The notes under the pieces are model-generated. The model was not told where the DNA came from. It ran no database searches and worked only from the letters and a program-made list of their open reading frames with translations. A stretch of DNA of 55,876 nt from Chthonomonadales bacterium. Its GTDB lineage: Bacteria > Armatimonadota > Chthonomonadetes > Chthonomonadales > CAJBBX01. Of this stretch, positions 43,000 to 52,356 are shown piece after piece (position 1 is the stretch's first letter; every line of letters starts with the position of its first letter). Position numbers and translations under genes: made by a program. The stretch lies in NCBI GenBank assembly GCA_013360745.1, contig JABWBA010000014.1, forward strand, positions 1 to 55,876. The letters are read 5' to 3'.

Positions 43000-44898
43000 C
43001 TAGCTGAAGTGGATTTGATAGCTCTGTACGGCGGGATGGCCGGTCATCCCCAATAGCCCCCAGACGATGCCCGTAAAGAGGTAACGGCCCATGGCGATAC
43101 CCAGAAAGAGGGGCATCATCCGCATATAGGCTCCGTGACCGCCCATGCGCAGGATCAGCGATTTGGCAATCCAGGCGAGCAAGAACGGGAACCACAGGTG
43201 ATATCCGTAGGCGGAGGTCATCGCGAAGCCGACGGGATGGAAGGGAAACCAGAGGACCTTCTGCCGCATCCAGTTGAGGGTGAAGGCGATCAGGCCGCCG
43301 ATGCAGGTCTGCATCACCAGCGCGGGCCGAGGCAGATCGGGCGAGGCGAGGCGAGCGGCCACGACGCCATACTGCTGTCGCATCACCGCCAGCTGATATC
43401 CGCCGCCGATGTTATCGGCCCCATGGCGGTAGCAGACCGCCAGGTAGAGCGTCCCGCCAAGGAGCAATCCGACGACGACCCCGAACAGGTACCGGCCCAT
43501 CAGGTGTCGCTGCCGGGCGCCGGTCTGGGCCGCGAGACTCATCCCCTCGGCGCTGTAGGCCGCGATCTCGGGCAGTACGCCGCGTGACAATCCTCCCACC
43601 GCGGCGAGCGCGACCAGCCCCTGACCGCTGGAACCGGCCAGCGCCTGCGAGCCCCACAGGTTGGTGAGCAAGGACTGCTGCTGCCAGAACGGAAACAGGT
43701 ACACCGACGGGGTCCCGGTTTCGCAGCGGATCCTCGCGTAGACGATGGCTACCGAGAGCAGCAGTCCCAGATGGACCGCTGCAACCCACAGCGGCATCCC
43801 CAGCGCTCGGAGCCACAGCACCATGAACAACGGTCCAAGGAGCGCCAGCGCCCACGCCACGCGGAACGGCATCGGCTCATCAACATCGTCCTGGTCCCTC
43901 CGAAACGCCAGACGCCACGTCCGGCGGAGTTCCGGCCACGCACGGAAGATCAGCAGCGCGAACAGGCACAGAAAAGCGCCCATGCCCATCTCTTGATAAT
44001 CGTAAGCGGTCGAGAGGACCGGTGAACCTGCCGCCGCTCGGGCAACGGAACTGAGGCGCAGGAGGAGGTACGAGAGCCACGCTGTCAGAAGCACATCGCC
44101 CGGCATCAAGAACGCGAGGCCGAGGATCTCAGGACGGTAGGATACCCATAGGGGAGCCAGCGACGACCACGGCGGCGACGTAAACCATGCGCCGATGTCG
44201 ATGCCGGCGCCAAGCGCGGGTGTCGAAGGGTAGAACGCCCGGAGCATGTTCAGCCCATCCAGACAGGCCGTGATCCCGAAGCCGATCCAGAACAATGGCG
44301 CCGTTCGGCTGCGCCCACCCTCGGCGGCGGTGAGGATGCGCATGGGTATCTGGACCATGGGGTAGGCGAGCCGCTCGTGTTCCATCCAGGATCGACGCAC
44401 GAGGGATAGGGCGGCGGCCAGGGTCGTCAGCAGCGTGATCAGAAGGACACCCCAGCTCAACGCCGGACGCAGCCACAGGCTCCACGGGATCGATCCGCCG
44501 GGCGAACCCTCCAGAAACGCCTTCAGACCCACACCGGCCGGAGGGCCGATCCAGTTCGGTACCATGGAGGCGATCCCCGACATGCCCGGGAGTTCGTTCT
44601 GCGATTGGGCAGCCGTCATCTGGCCGAAGAGATAGACCATGGACGGGGTCGAGGCGATGGCCGAGGCGACCGCCGCAGCCGCGTAGGCTCCGGCGACCGT
44701 CCGTCGGGATTCCTGTGTGGACCGGCGCACCACTCGAAGCGCCGCAGCCAGGACTAATAATCCGGCCAGCGCCGGGATCGCGGGCAGGGCGCTCCCGAGC
44801 TGAATGCTGGCGTAACGGTACTCGGCCTGGATCACCCAGGCGACGGCGACCCCACACAGGACCGCAGCGAGCAGACATCCGCCGAAACGGACGTTCAA
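43000..44898 (-). CDS. DUF6785/DUF6784-type polytopic membrane protein, paralogue of 20487-22523
   Basis: The product has 632 residues with a TTG start at 44898 (no ATG fits; ribosome site weak). More than ten membrane segments are visible. Conserved blocks shared with the first permease are SLVRRSWMEHERLAYPMVQIP, ARIRCETGTPSVYLFPF, GGGYQLAVMRQQYG and HPVGFAMTSAYGYHLWFPFLLAW, with the same order and spacing as ARIRGETGVPL and HPLGFVIATAYGESLNAWFAIFMAW. It is therefore a diverged paralogue. The likely role is uptake of a glycan-derived substrate. It sits between a large exported GH-A-like protein (47 bases upstream) and the TIM-barrel gene (80 bases downstream). Confidence 0.85.
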   Translation of the reverse strand: MNVRFGGCLLAAVLCGVAVAWVIQAEYRYASIQLGSALPAIPALAGLLVLAAALRVVRRSTQESRRTVAGAYAAAAVASAIASTPSMVYLFGQMTAAQSQNELPGMSGIASMVPNWIGPPAGVGLKAFLEGSPGGSIPWSLWLRPALSWGVLLITLLTTLAAALSLVRRSWMEHERLAYPMVQIPMRILTAAEGGRSRTAPLFWIGFGITACLDGLNMLRAFYPSTPALGAGIDIGAWFTSPPWSSLAPLWVSYRPEILGLAFLMPGDVLLTAWLSYLLLRLSSVARAAAGSPVLSTAYDYQEMGMGAFLCLFALLIFRAWPELRRTWRLAFRRDQDDVDEPMPFRVAWALALLGPLFMVLWLRALGMPLWVAAVHLGLLLSVAIVYARIRCETGTPSVYLFPFWQQQSLLTNLWGSQALAGSSGQGLVALAAVGGLSRGVLPEIAAYSAEGMSLAAQTGARQRHLMGRYLFGVVVGLLLGGTLYLAVCYRHGADNIGGGYQLAVMRQQYGVVAARLASPDLPRPALVMQTCIGGLIAFTLNWMRQKVLWFPFHPVGFAMTSAYGYHLWFPFLLAWIAKSLILRMGGHGAYMRMMPLFLGIAMGRYLFTGIVWGLLGMTGHPAVQSYQIHFS

Positions 44899-44945
44899 TG
44901 CGAGGCAGCGTGCCCGTCAGGGAGCCGGAGCGGCAGCGGGTGGTT

Positions 44946-47900
44946 TCATTGCCGTCGCAGGAGGATCCGTCGTACCTCCCCGAACAGGCCGATCCCACGC
45001 GCTTCGAGCGTGATGCTCCACTCCGTCTCACGGTCCGGCGGGGGCAGATTCAACTCGATATCGTCGGACGCACCCAGTCGCGGCACGCGATTCGATAGCT
45101 CCGCTCGAAGGACCTGACCTGTCCGCGCTTCACGGGCGAGGAGGGCAACGGCTCCCCGGTCGGCGCCGGCGGTCCAGTCTTCGTAGCCGTTGTTGCCCGC
45201 CCGGACTCGGATGCGGACAGCCGCGCCGCTCTTCACGGTGACCGGTCCTTCCGGATAGGGGACACCGGTCCATCCTCCAGCGGCGTTGCCGACGAGGACG
45301 GAGTCGAACTCCCCGTTCCATTCCTTGAGCGGCCCGACGCCGGCATACGGTACGTTACCGACTCCCAGCAGCGAGTCGGCTGCGTGGTCCCGCCGCAGGC
45401 CAGGGTTCTTGCCGGCCTCGATGAGCGCCCAGAACTCCTTGCCGACCTCCGTATAGATTCCGAAGAGGCCATCGGGGTGTCGATCTCGATCCACCGTGAG
45501 CCATACATCGGGATCCGCGGGGCGGTGGCGGTTCTTGAACTTGTCGGCGTATTCCCGTACGATCCGGGATAGGGTCCTCCAGGTCCCATCCGGGTTGATG
45601 ATGCCGAAGTCGCTGTTCTCACCGTATCGGAATCCGCCCGGATACCACCAGCAGACGGTGCCGGCGGATCCGCTCTTGAGGGCCATCTCGTAGAAGGCCC
45701 GGTAGAACTCCTCGGTGAAGGTCAGCGTCTGTGGCGGATAGTTTCGTCGATCAAACCGATCGGCGAAGGTCAGGCCGGGTTCCGCGTCGGTCGGCATCCC
45801 TTTGCTCCAGAGCGTGTAGCCGAACTCGGCCCAGAGAACCGGCTTCTCCGGCGCCTGCATATGCGCATAGGCTGCTGTGAACCACCCTGGTTTCACCCGT
45901 TCCCAATCGCCGATGCGCCCGTATCCCTCGGGCGACATGAAGTCCATGCTCCGTGCGAGTCCCGCGAAGTCGTACGGCATCGCTTGCGGTCCAACCGTGG
46001 GATCACCGGCATGGGCCATGCGAAACGATATCAGATGCCGCCGATCCCGACTCCGGATCTTCTGGCGGGCTTCCATATGGGTCCGGCTCAGCAGGTCATC
46101 CAGAAAGCGCCGATAGGCCGCGACGACCTTTGGCCGCTGACTGGTGGACTGCACGTCGGCATCGTTCGGGCCGACGACCTTCCCTGCCTCCCGCGGTATC
46201 GACTCGCCCAGGGTCCGTTCGGCCGCGTCGACGCTTCCGTAACGCTCAACCAGCCACGCCTCCCAGGCGGCATCCCACCGTTGCCGATACCTGCGTTCGC
46301 GCCACATCGGCTCCCATGCGAGGTCGTACGCGAATACCGTCGGATCTTCGGCAAGACGGTTCGCCGTGATGATGTCCCCGATGCCGGGCCAATGGAAATC
46401 GAGCGGGGTGCCGGGACGCAGTGATAGGTTCACGCGGAGCCCATGCGCTTCGCAGCGGTTCAGCAGGTCGATGAGGTTTCGGTTGTACGTCGATTCGATG
46501 TAAATAAAGACGCTGACGTTATCGAGGCCCATCGCGGCGATTCGGCTCAGGTCCCGCTCGATGACAATGGGGTCGTACGATTCACTCGACAGCCATTGCT
46601 CGAAGTAATGGCCGTTCTCGGCAGCGATACCGCTCGAGGGCATGTAGTTGACGCCGTGGGGATACCAGGGCTTGCCGTCGACGACGAACTGTCCGTCGCG
46701 CGTTGTGACGAAGCCTGTGAATCGGCCGTTGCCGCCCGGCGTTCGGACTGTGAATTCGTGCTGAATCTCGTCGATCGGCTTGCCCTTGGCGAGGAGGACA
46801 ATGCGGACCTGATAACGCGCGTCCACAAGCCGACCGCCGGTCCACGGGATCGCGGCCTGCCGGCCGGTGGCCGAGCCCGTCATCGCTACGGTCCTATCGA
46901 TGATGGCACGGGCGCCTGGTCGGTTCGGGCGAACGGTGCAGCGGACCGATAGGCCCTTTGCTCCGCCGACGGCCCGGGCCATGATTTTTGGCACATCGTC
47001 GGGGAAGTAGCCGAAGTACTGCGAGCCCGCTTCGCTGAGCATCTCCGGTCGGAGCATCCTCTGGATGCACGCGACCACGTACGCGCCGACGTCGTTCCTC
47101 AGATACCAGGCGCGGCCGGGTACGGTGAACGACGCCCACCGGCCCCCTGCATACGAGCCCGAGGTATGACAGATAAGGGTCGCGATCGTGCCGGCTACGC
47201 CCTGTTTGCCGTGGACCTCCAGCAGGGGAATCCAGCGATACCGCTTGTCCTTGTCGAACCCGCTTCCCTGTGGGCGAGGATGCGTCGAGAGGAGCTCCCC
47301 AGGCAGCGCAGGGGGTGTGGCGCCGATGAGGACTCGGGAGGCGGAGCCCTTGATGGACGTGCCGCCCCGTATCGGGTACAGCTTATAGGCGGGCGAGATG
47401 GTTTCGAGGATCGGCGCGTGGAAGGCGGTGATCTCCGGACCGTGGGCGCTGCCCAGATCGCTGAACTCATAGTCATGCTTGCCGCCGGGTACGCTGGTGT
47501 GGGTGAAAGCGAGGCCGATCGCCACCCGTTCGATCGCCTGGAGGTTGACCTTGTCGCCGATGCCGTTCCGGCCCGATGTCCCGTCGGGATCCCACAGGGC
47601 GAACGCCGAGGCCGGTAGCGCCAGTCGGCGCCATTGAGACGTCAGCCGGGCGACGCCGATCCATCGTGAGCCATCCTGTTCACGAAGCTCGATGGCGATG
47701 CTGGTCGTATGGGCGCTGCCCTTAGCCCGGAGGGTGATCATGTTGTCGCCCGGGGCCGCCGATCGATCCAGCCTCGTCTCAATCGTATCCCATCCGGAAA
47801 GGTTCGCGATCTGATGCCGGAGCGCCGGACCTGAGGGGCCGGGCTCGGCGCTCCACGTCGTCGGAGGTTTCATATCGTTACTGGAACGGGTCCATCGTGC

Positions 47901-48743
47901 CGGCGCCATCGATGTTGGATCGAGCAACGACCGGGTCGCGGGGATGGCGTTGATCCGTTTGGCGATTTGCTGGTCATCGATCCATTCGGAGCCGAGCCGG
48001 CGGACCAGACGGTCGAAGGCCGGCGCGCCAAGGGCGACAAGATGCCCGCCCGATCGGAGATAGGCGTCGAGCGTCGGCACCGCAAGGCCGGGATAGGTCT
48101 CTGCCTCCGGTATCACGAGGAGACGGATGTAGTCCGGATGCAGGATGCGGCGGGATACCAGAAGGTCCGGGCCCAGGAGCGTCACGGTCATGCCTGATTT
48201 CCGGAGGCGTCGCGCGAGGCCGTCGGCGAGTCCGGCGCTCCGGCCTGCCCAGCCGCCGGACACGATGCCCACGATGGGGCGGCCCTTTACGAGGTTCAGT
48301 TTCCGCCGCAGCGCCTCCGCGCGACGATCCGATTCCTCCGCCTGGGCGCGCTCCTGTACGGTGTAGACCCGAACCTGATCGGTATGGAGGATCGGCGCCC
48401 GTGGGGAACGCCAATCCTCGCCGAACCAGATCGCGACGACCAGAACCCCTGGGAACTTGCCCGCGGGAATCGGGATCGCAAACTCGGCCCGCCCCCTACC
48501 GACCACCGTACGGCTCTCGCGGACGTGGACGACGTTGGCGGTGTCGTTGACCTCGGCGTTCAGGTGAACCGATTCCGGAGCCTCGTATGCAACGGTGAAC
48601 CGGAGTGCGCTGCCCTCTACGACGTAGTCGGGCAGTCCGATCACGGTATGCTTCCACTGGGCCGAGGCTTCCCCGGCTGTAGCCAGCAGCCAGAGGCAGG
48701 CGGCCAGAAAGGCAACGTACCGTTGAATACGTGATGGCGGCAT
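44946..48743 (-). CDS. Large exported GH-A-like glycosidase with GATase-like and CBM-like domains
   Basis: The product has 1265 residues. ATG 48743 precedes a clear signal peptide (PPSRIQRYVAFLAACLWLLATAGEASA); ATG 48803, which overlaps the previous stop, would put 20 extra residues before it. Order: Ig-like sandwich (30-130), a GATase1-like segment (about 150-280, KGRPIVGIVSGGWAGRSAGLADGLARRL, LLVIPEAETYPG), beta-sandwich CBM-like stretch (about 320-460), then TIM barrel from about 690. The barrel begins DGQFVVDGKPWYPHGVNYMP; candidate acid/base is E811 (LAWEPMW) and nucleophile E973 (LWAEFGYTLW). A final beta domain closes it. This suits beta-mannanase/galactosidase-like clan GH-A enzymes, family not fixed. 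It lies between the HEAT gene and the permease, same strand. Confidence 0.8.
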   Translation of the reverse strand: MPPSRIQRYVAFLAACLWLLATAGEASAQWKHTVIGLPDYVVEGSALRFTVAYEAPESVHLNAEVNDTANVVHVRESRTVVGRGRAEFAIPIPAGKFPGVLVVAIWFGEDWRSPRAPILHTDQVRVYTVQERAQAEESDRRAEALRRKLNLVKGRPIVGIVSGGWAGRSAGLADGLARRLRKSGMTVTLLGPDLLVSRRILHPDYIRLLVIPEAETYPGLAVPTLDAYLRSGGHLVALGAPAFDRLVRRLGSEWIDDQQIAKRINAIPATRSLLDPTSMAPARWTRSSNDMKPPTTWSAEPGPSGPALRHQIANLSGWDTIETRLDRSAAPGDNMITLRAKGSAHTTSIAIELREQDGSRWIGVARLTSQWRRLALPASAFALWDPDGTSGRNGIGDKVNLQAIERVAIGLAFTHTSVPGGKHDYEFSDLGSAHGPEITAFHAPILETISPAYKLYPIRGGTSIKGSASRVLIGATPPALPGELLSTHPRPQGSGFDKDKRYRWIPLLEVHGKQGVAGTIATLICHTSGSYAGGRWASFTVPGRAWYLRNDVGAYVVACIQRMLRPEMLSEAGSQYFGYFPDDVPKIMARAVGGAKGLSVRCTVRPNRPGARAIIDRTVAMTGSATGRQAAIPWTGGRLVDARYQVRIVLLAKGKPIDEIQHEFTVRTPGGNGRFTGFVTTRDGQFVVDGKPWYPHGVNYMPSSGIAAENGHYFEQWLSSESYDPIVIERDLSRIAAMGLDNVSVFIYIESTYNRNLIDLLNRCEAHGLRVNLSLRPGTPLDFHWPGIGDIITANRLAEDPTVFAYDLAWEPMWRERRYRQRWDAAWEAWLVERYGSVDAAERTLGESIPREAGKVVGPNDADVQSTSQRPKVVAAYRRFLDDLLSRTHMEARQKIRSRDRRHLISFRMAHAGDPTVGPQAMPYDFAGLARSMDFMSPEGYGRIGDWERVKPGWFTAAYAHMQAPEKPVLWAEFGYTLWSKGMPTDAEPGLTFADRFDRRNYPPQTLTFTEEFYRAFYEMALKSGSAGTVCWWYPGGFRYGENSDFGIINPDGTWRTLSRIVREYADKFKNRHRPADPDVWLTVDRDRHPDGLFGIYTEVGKEFWALIEAGKNPGLRRDHAADSLLGVGNVPYAGVGPLKEWNGEFDSVLVGNAAGGWTGVPYPEGPVTVKSGAAVRIRVRAGNNGYEDWTAGADRGAVALLAREARTGQVLRAELSNRVPRLGASDDIELNLPPPDRETEWSITLEARGIGLFGEVRRILLRRQ

Positions 48744-48799
48744 GGCGGCTTTCCCTTTCTCGATCGGTGACGCCCGCAGCCTATCGGCGCCCGCGGCCG

Positions 48800-50836
48800 T
48801 CATGATCCCTGCTGCCTGATCCTGCGGGCCCTTGTCTTCAACGCTTCGTCCTTCGCCGTGTCGATGATCCGGTCCAGCGCGGCGGACACCCCCTGCCCGG
48901 TGACGGCAGGCAGATCCCGGTCATAGCGTCGCTGCTTGGCCGCGAGGTCGAGGATAGCCTCCGCGGCGTCATGGCTCAGAGCCGCGTCGCCGAGACGTTG
49001 GGCCAGAACCGTAACCGCCGTCTCGGTACGGCAATCCCGCAAGGCAGCGATCGCCTGTTTTTGCTCCTCCGGACGCTCAGCGATCCGGAGGGCTTCGGCC
49101 AGCTTGGCCGCTTTCGCCTCCGGCGCGGCGCCGCCGTCCTGGGCCACGAGGCGGATGTAGCCCCGTAGGGCCAGGATTCGGGCGGTCCGATCGTTTCCTC
49201 TGGTGGCCAGGCCGAACAGTACGGGGATTCCGCTCGAATCGGCCCAGGTTACCGCGAGTCCCTGGAGCGCCGCTCGCTGGACCGAGGGGTCTCCGGTATC
49301 CGACGCAGCCGCCTCCAGCGCTCGCAGGGCCCGCTCACCTCCTAGCTCCGCGAGGACGCCCAGGATGGCGATTCTGGAATCCGCCGAGGCCGCGGGCAGC
49401 GCGTCGGCAACGAGATCGACGGCTGCTGGGCGGCTGTTCGTACGCTGGGCGGTGGCGATGAGCGCCCGGGCCGCGCCGTCACGAACCGACGACTCGGTTG
49501 CCGATATCAAGACCCGTCCGATCTCATCCACATCGGCGGCTCGTGCCACCGTTCGAAGGGAGTCCAGCGCCGCGAGGGCTACCTTGTGGTCCCCATCCGA
49601 AGCGCCCTTGAGCAGAGCCGTCATGGAGGCCGAGCCGGGCCGCTCCGCAAGGGCCGTCATCGCGACGGCCCGAATGCCCGGTTGCGGGTTCCGGGCCAGG
49701 TTCAGGACCGCGGCGGCAGCGCCCGGACCCGAGAGGGTCGCCAGCGCATCCTGTGCGACGCCCGCACCGTTCGCGGCCAGTTCGGCGAGCGGCAGGGTCA
49801 TTCGGGCTCCTCCGCAGCGGGCTGCGGCGCGGACTGCCGCCGCCTGGAGGGCTGGCGGACCGGTCCGCGCTGTCGTAATCGCGAGCTCTGCCGCAGGCTG
49901 GTACCTGCGGTCGGCCCATCCCTCGAGGAGGACCCGACGGGAGTCCGCCGGAAGTCGATCGAATGCCCTGAACACCCGTTGAGTGAGCGAGGCGTCGCCC
50001 CGATCGGTGACGACGCGGGCTGCGCCGCTATGAACGAGCGAGTTCCGATCGGCCAGCGCGGTCAGGGCGACCGCTGCGAACGCCGGTGCGTGGAGCTCGG
50101 CCAGCGCCTTAAGCGAGGCCACCCGGGCCGCAGGAGCGGCGGCGGGTTGCACGAGCGCTGCGAAGACAGGGATCGCGACGCCGGCCTGTCCTTCCCTGGC
50201 CAATAGTTGAGCACAGCGGATTCGGGCCTGCCAGACGTCCCGCTCGCGCGATGATAGGGGAGCCAGGACCGACAGCGCCGAACGGGTGCCGATCCGCCCG
50301 AGGGCACGGATCGCCGCAGCCCGGACCCCGGCGTCACGGGCACGAAGGAGCCTCTTGAGAAGGCTCACGGATTGCGGATCTCGTCGTACCCCAAGGCTGT
50401 TGATGGCTCCGATCTGCTTGAGCCCTGTACTCCGAGAGGCTGCGAGCCGGAGCGCTCGGGACGCTTCGGGTGCGTTGATCCTCTCGAGCGCGTAACGGGC
50501 CGCATTCGCCTTTCTGAGGTCCGAATCGAGCAGTCGGGCGAGCGGGGCAACGCTCCGTTGGGAGCCGATGAGACCGAGCAAACGGCACGTCTCCTGCAGG
50601 CCCGCGAAATCGGCATCGGGCAGAACACGGAGCAGGGCCGTTTCGATCTCGGCGAGGCGTTGGGCGTCTCTGGCCGCCGCGGTGATCCGCCTCTCAATCG
50701 CGTGGATGGCGGACCGATTCTGAAGGTCGTAGGATCTGAGCGCATCGAATGGGTCGGTCTGGGCGCGGCACGCGATTGGGGCGCAATGGACGAATGCGAT
50801 CGCAGCGGTGATGACGGAGTACCGTAGGCTTTTCAT
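48800..50836 (-). CDS. Exported HEAT-repeat protein
   Basis: The product has 678 residues. ATG 50836 has GAGG before it, and a signal peptide follows (SLRYSVITAAIAFVHCAPIACRA). From about residue 60 on there are many helical HEAT-like repeats, for example LLRARDAGVRAAAIRALGRIGT, ARNPQPGIRAVAMTALAERPG, SATESSVRDGAARALIATA and ASDTGDPSVQRAALQGLA. No catalytic domain is seen. It probably acts as a periplasmic scaffold or binding protein. It is 19 bases after the Gfo/Idh/MocA gene and 56 bases before the large glycosidase. Confidence 0.85.
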   Translation of the reverse strand: MKSLRYSVITAAIAFVHCAPIACRAQTDPFDALRSYDLQNRSAIHAIERRITAAARDAQRLAEIETALLRVLPDADFAGLQETCRLLGLIGSQRSVAPLARLLDSDLRKANAARYALERINAPEASRALRLAASRSTGLKQIGAINSLGVRRDPQSVSLLKRLLRARDAGVRAAAIRALGRIGTRSALSVLAPLSSRERDVWQARIRCAQLLAREGQAGVAIPVFAALVQPAAAPAARVASLKALAELHAPAFAAVALTALADRNSLVHSGAARVVTDRGDASLTQRVFRAFDRLPADSRRVLLEGWADRRYQPAAELAITTARTGPPALQAAAVRAAARCGGARMTLPLAELAANGAGVAQDALATLSGPGAAAAVLNLARNPQPGIRAVAMTALAERPGSASMTALLKGASDGDHKVALAALDSLRTVARAADVDEIGRVLISATESSVRDGAARALIATAQRTNSRPAAVDLVADALPAASADSRIAILGVLAELGGERALRALEAAASDTGDPSVQRAALQGLAVTWADSSGIPVLFGLATRGNDRTARILALRGYIRLVAQDGGAAPEAKAAKLAEALRIAERPEEQKQAIAALRDCRTETAVTVLAQRLGDAALSHDAAEAILDLAAKQRRYDRDLPAVTGQGVSAALDRIIDTAKDEALKTRARRIRQQGS

Positions 50837-50855
50837 GATGGCCTCTCTCTATGCC

Positions 50856-52160
50856 CTACAAGCGCCATGGAGCGCGCATGGGGGTCGAGAGCATGCGCGT
50901 CGCCGTCGGATCTCCGGCGAAGGTCTCCGTCGTCGGGTTCCATCGGAGTTTGCGCCCGAGGAGCATGGCGATCTGACCGAGGTGCCCGATCGACGCCGAA
51001 CGATGGGCCGTCTCGGCTGGCGTGATGGTTTGCCGGCGTGACCGTACGCAATCGAGGAACTCCCGATGATGGCCCGGACTCCGGAACAGTTGAACCTCGT
51101 CGGGGCCGATCCGCTCGTTCAGGATGTCGGGGGAACTGGCTTCGAGGCCACCCCGATCGACCCAGACCCAGCGTCCATCTTCGCCGATCCAACGGGTTCC
51201 GCTCCTTACGTTTCGGTTGCCGCCGTTCGCGACATGCATCTCTACGCCTCCCCTGTACCTCGCCACGAAGTAGTAGGTGGTCGCCGCGTCCCAGATGCCG
51301 TGATCGGGATATTCGCCCGTCCCTTCGATCTCCTCTGGACCTGTATGGTCCCAGCCCATGCCCCAGTGCGCGATGTCGCCATGGTGGCCGATCCAGTCCA
51401 TCATCTGGCCTCCGCCGAAATCGAGCTGCCATCGCCAGTGCCAGTGCGTTCGCTGGTCACAGTAGGGCATCCATCGGGATGGGCCGATCCAGAAATCGTA
51501 GTCCAGCTGGGGCGGCGGATCCTTGAACTGCGTCGGGCCGCACGGGCTGCCGGTCGGCAGTCCGACCTCGATGCGCGTCACCTTGCCGATCCTGCCGTTG
51601 CGGACGAGTTCGCAGGCGTAGCGGAAATGGCTCTGGGAACGTTGCCAGCTGCCCGTCTGCCAGATCCGTCCGTACCTCTTCTGGGCGTCGGCCATCGCTC
51701 GCCCCTCCATCAGACAATGGGAGATCGGCTTCTCCCCGTAGACGTCGAGCCCCGCTTCAAGGGCCATGACGGCAGGGACGGCATGCCAGTGGTCTGGCGT
51801 GGCGAGGGACAGCACATCGAGATCCGTACGGGCCAGTAGATCGCGGAAATCCTTATAGGCCGAACAGCCGCGATCGCCGTATCGTTGATGGACCGTGTTC
51901 TGTGCGTTCTTGAGGTGTTCCTGATCGACATCGCACACGGCCACGACCTGCGTGTCGGGCTGATCAAGGAACGCTTGCATGTTGCCCGAGCCCATTCCGC
52001 CCATCCCGATGCAGCCGATCGTAATCCGGTTGCTCGGGGGCGGCTTCTGTCCCCGTCCCAGCGCCGAGGCCGGGATGATCGAGAACACGCCGATCCCTGC
52101 CCCCGCACGCGCTATGGCTCCGATGAGCTCTCTCCGTTTCATCCCCTCGTCCCTGTACAT
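50856..52160 (-). CDS. Tat-exported Gfo/Idh/MocA family oxidoreductase
   Basis: The product has 434 residues. ATG 52160 has GGGAGG seven bases upstream; the internal ATG 52142 lacks this. The N-terminus has KRRELIGAIARAGAGIGVFSI, a Tat signal with twin Arg, so the enzyme is folded with its NAD(P) before export. The Rossmann motif is IGCIGMGGMGSGN, followed by the conserved GLDVYGEKPISH with the EKP motif and the C-terminal block WQLDFGGGQMMDWIGHHGDIAHWGM. This is the secreted branch of the family common in Planctomycetota and relatives, and close in type to bacterial enzymes that act on carbohydrate oxidation by a retained NAD. It heads the twelve-gene minus-strand run and is divergent from the ADP-ribosylglycohydrolase-family gene. 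Confidence 0.92.
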   Translation of the reverse strand: MYRDEGMKRRELIGAIARAGAGIGVFSIIPASALGRGQKPPPSNRITIGCIGMGGMGSGNMQAFLDQPDTQVVAVCDVDQEHLKNAQNTVHQRYGDRGCSAYKDFRDLLARTDLDVLSLATPDHWHAVPAVMALEAGLDVYGEKPISHCLMEGRAMADAQKRYGRIWQTGSWQRSQSHFRYACELVRNGRIGKVTRIEVGLPTGSPCGPTQFKDPPPQLDYDFWIGPSRWMPYCDQRTHWHWRWQLDFGGGQMMDWIGHHGDIAHWGMGWDHTGPEEIEGTGEYPDHGIWDAATTYYFVARYRGGVEMHVANGGNRNVRSGTRWIGEDGRWVWVDRGGLEASSPDILNERIGPDEVQLFRSPGHHREFLDCVRSRRQTITPAETAHRSASIGHLGQIAMLLGRKLRWNPTTETFAGDPTATRMLSTPMRAPWRL

Positions 52161-52356
52161 CGATCTGCCTCCCTAACCGACGACGCGGCCACTCGTGAAG
52201 CGTCCAGCCGCACCGCAGGCCCTCCTGAGCTTCGCCATCCAGAGGATCGGCTCCTGCCTGCGGGATGTCGATGGGGCAGGAGAAGAGATGCAGGTCGTCG
52301 AAAAACACCGGTGCAATACTCAGGTCCGGATCGGGCCTTTGGGAGGTGAAGCCCCG

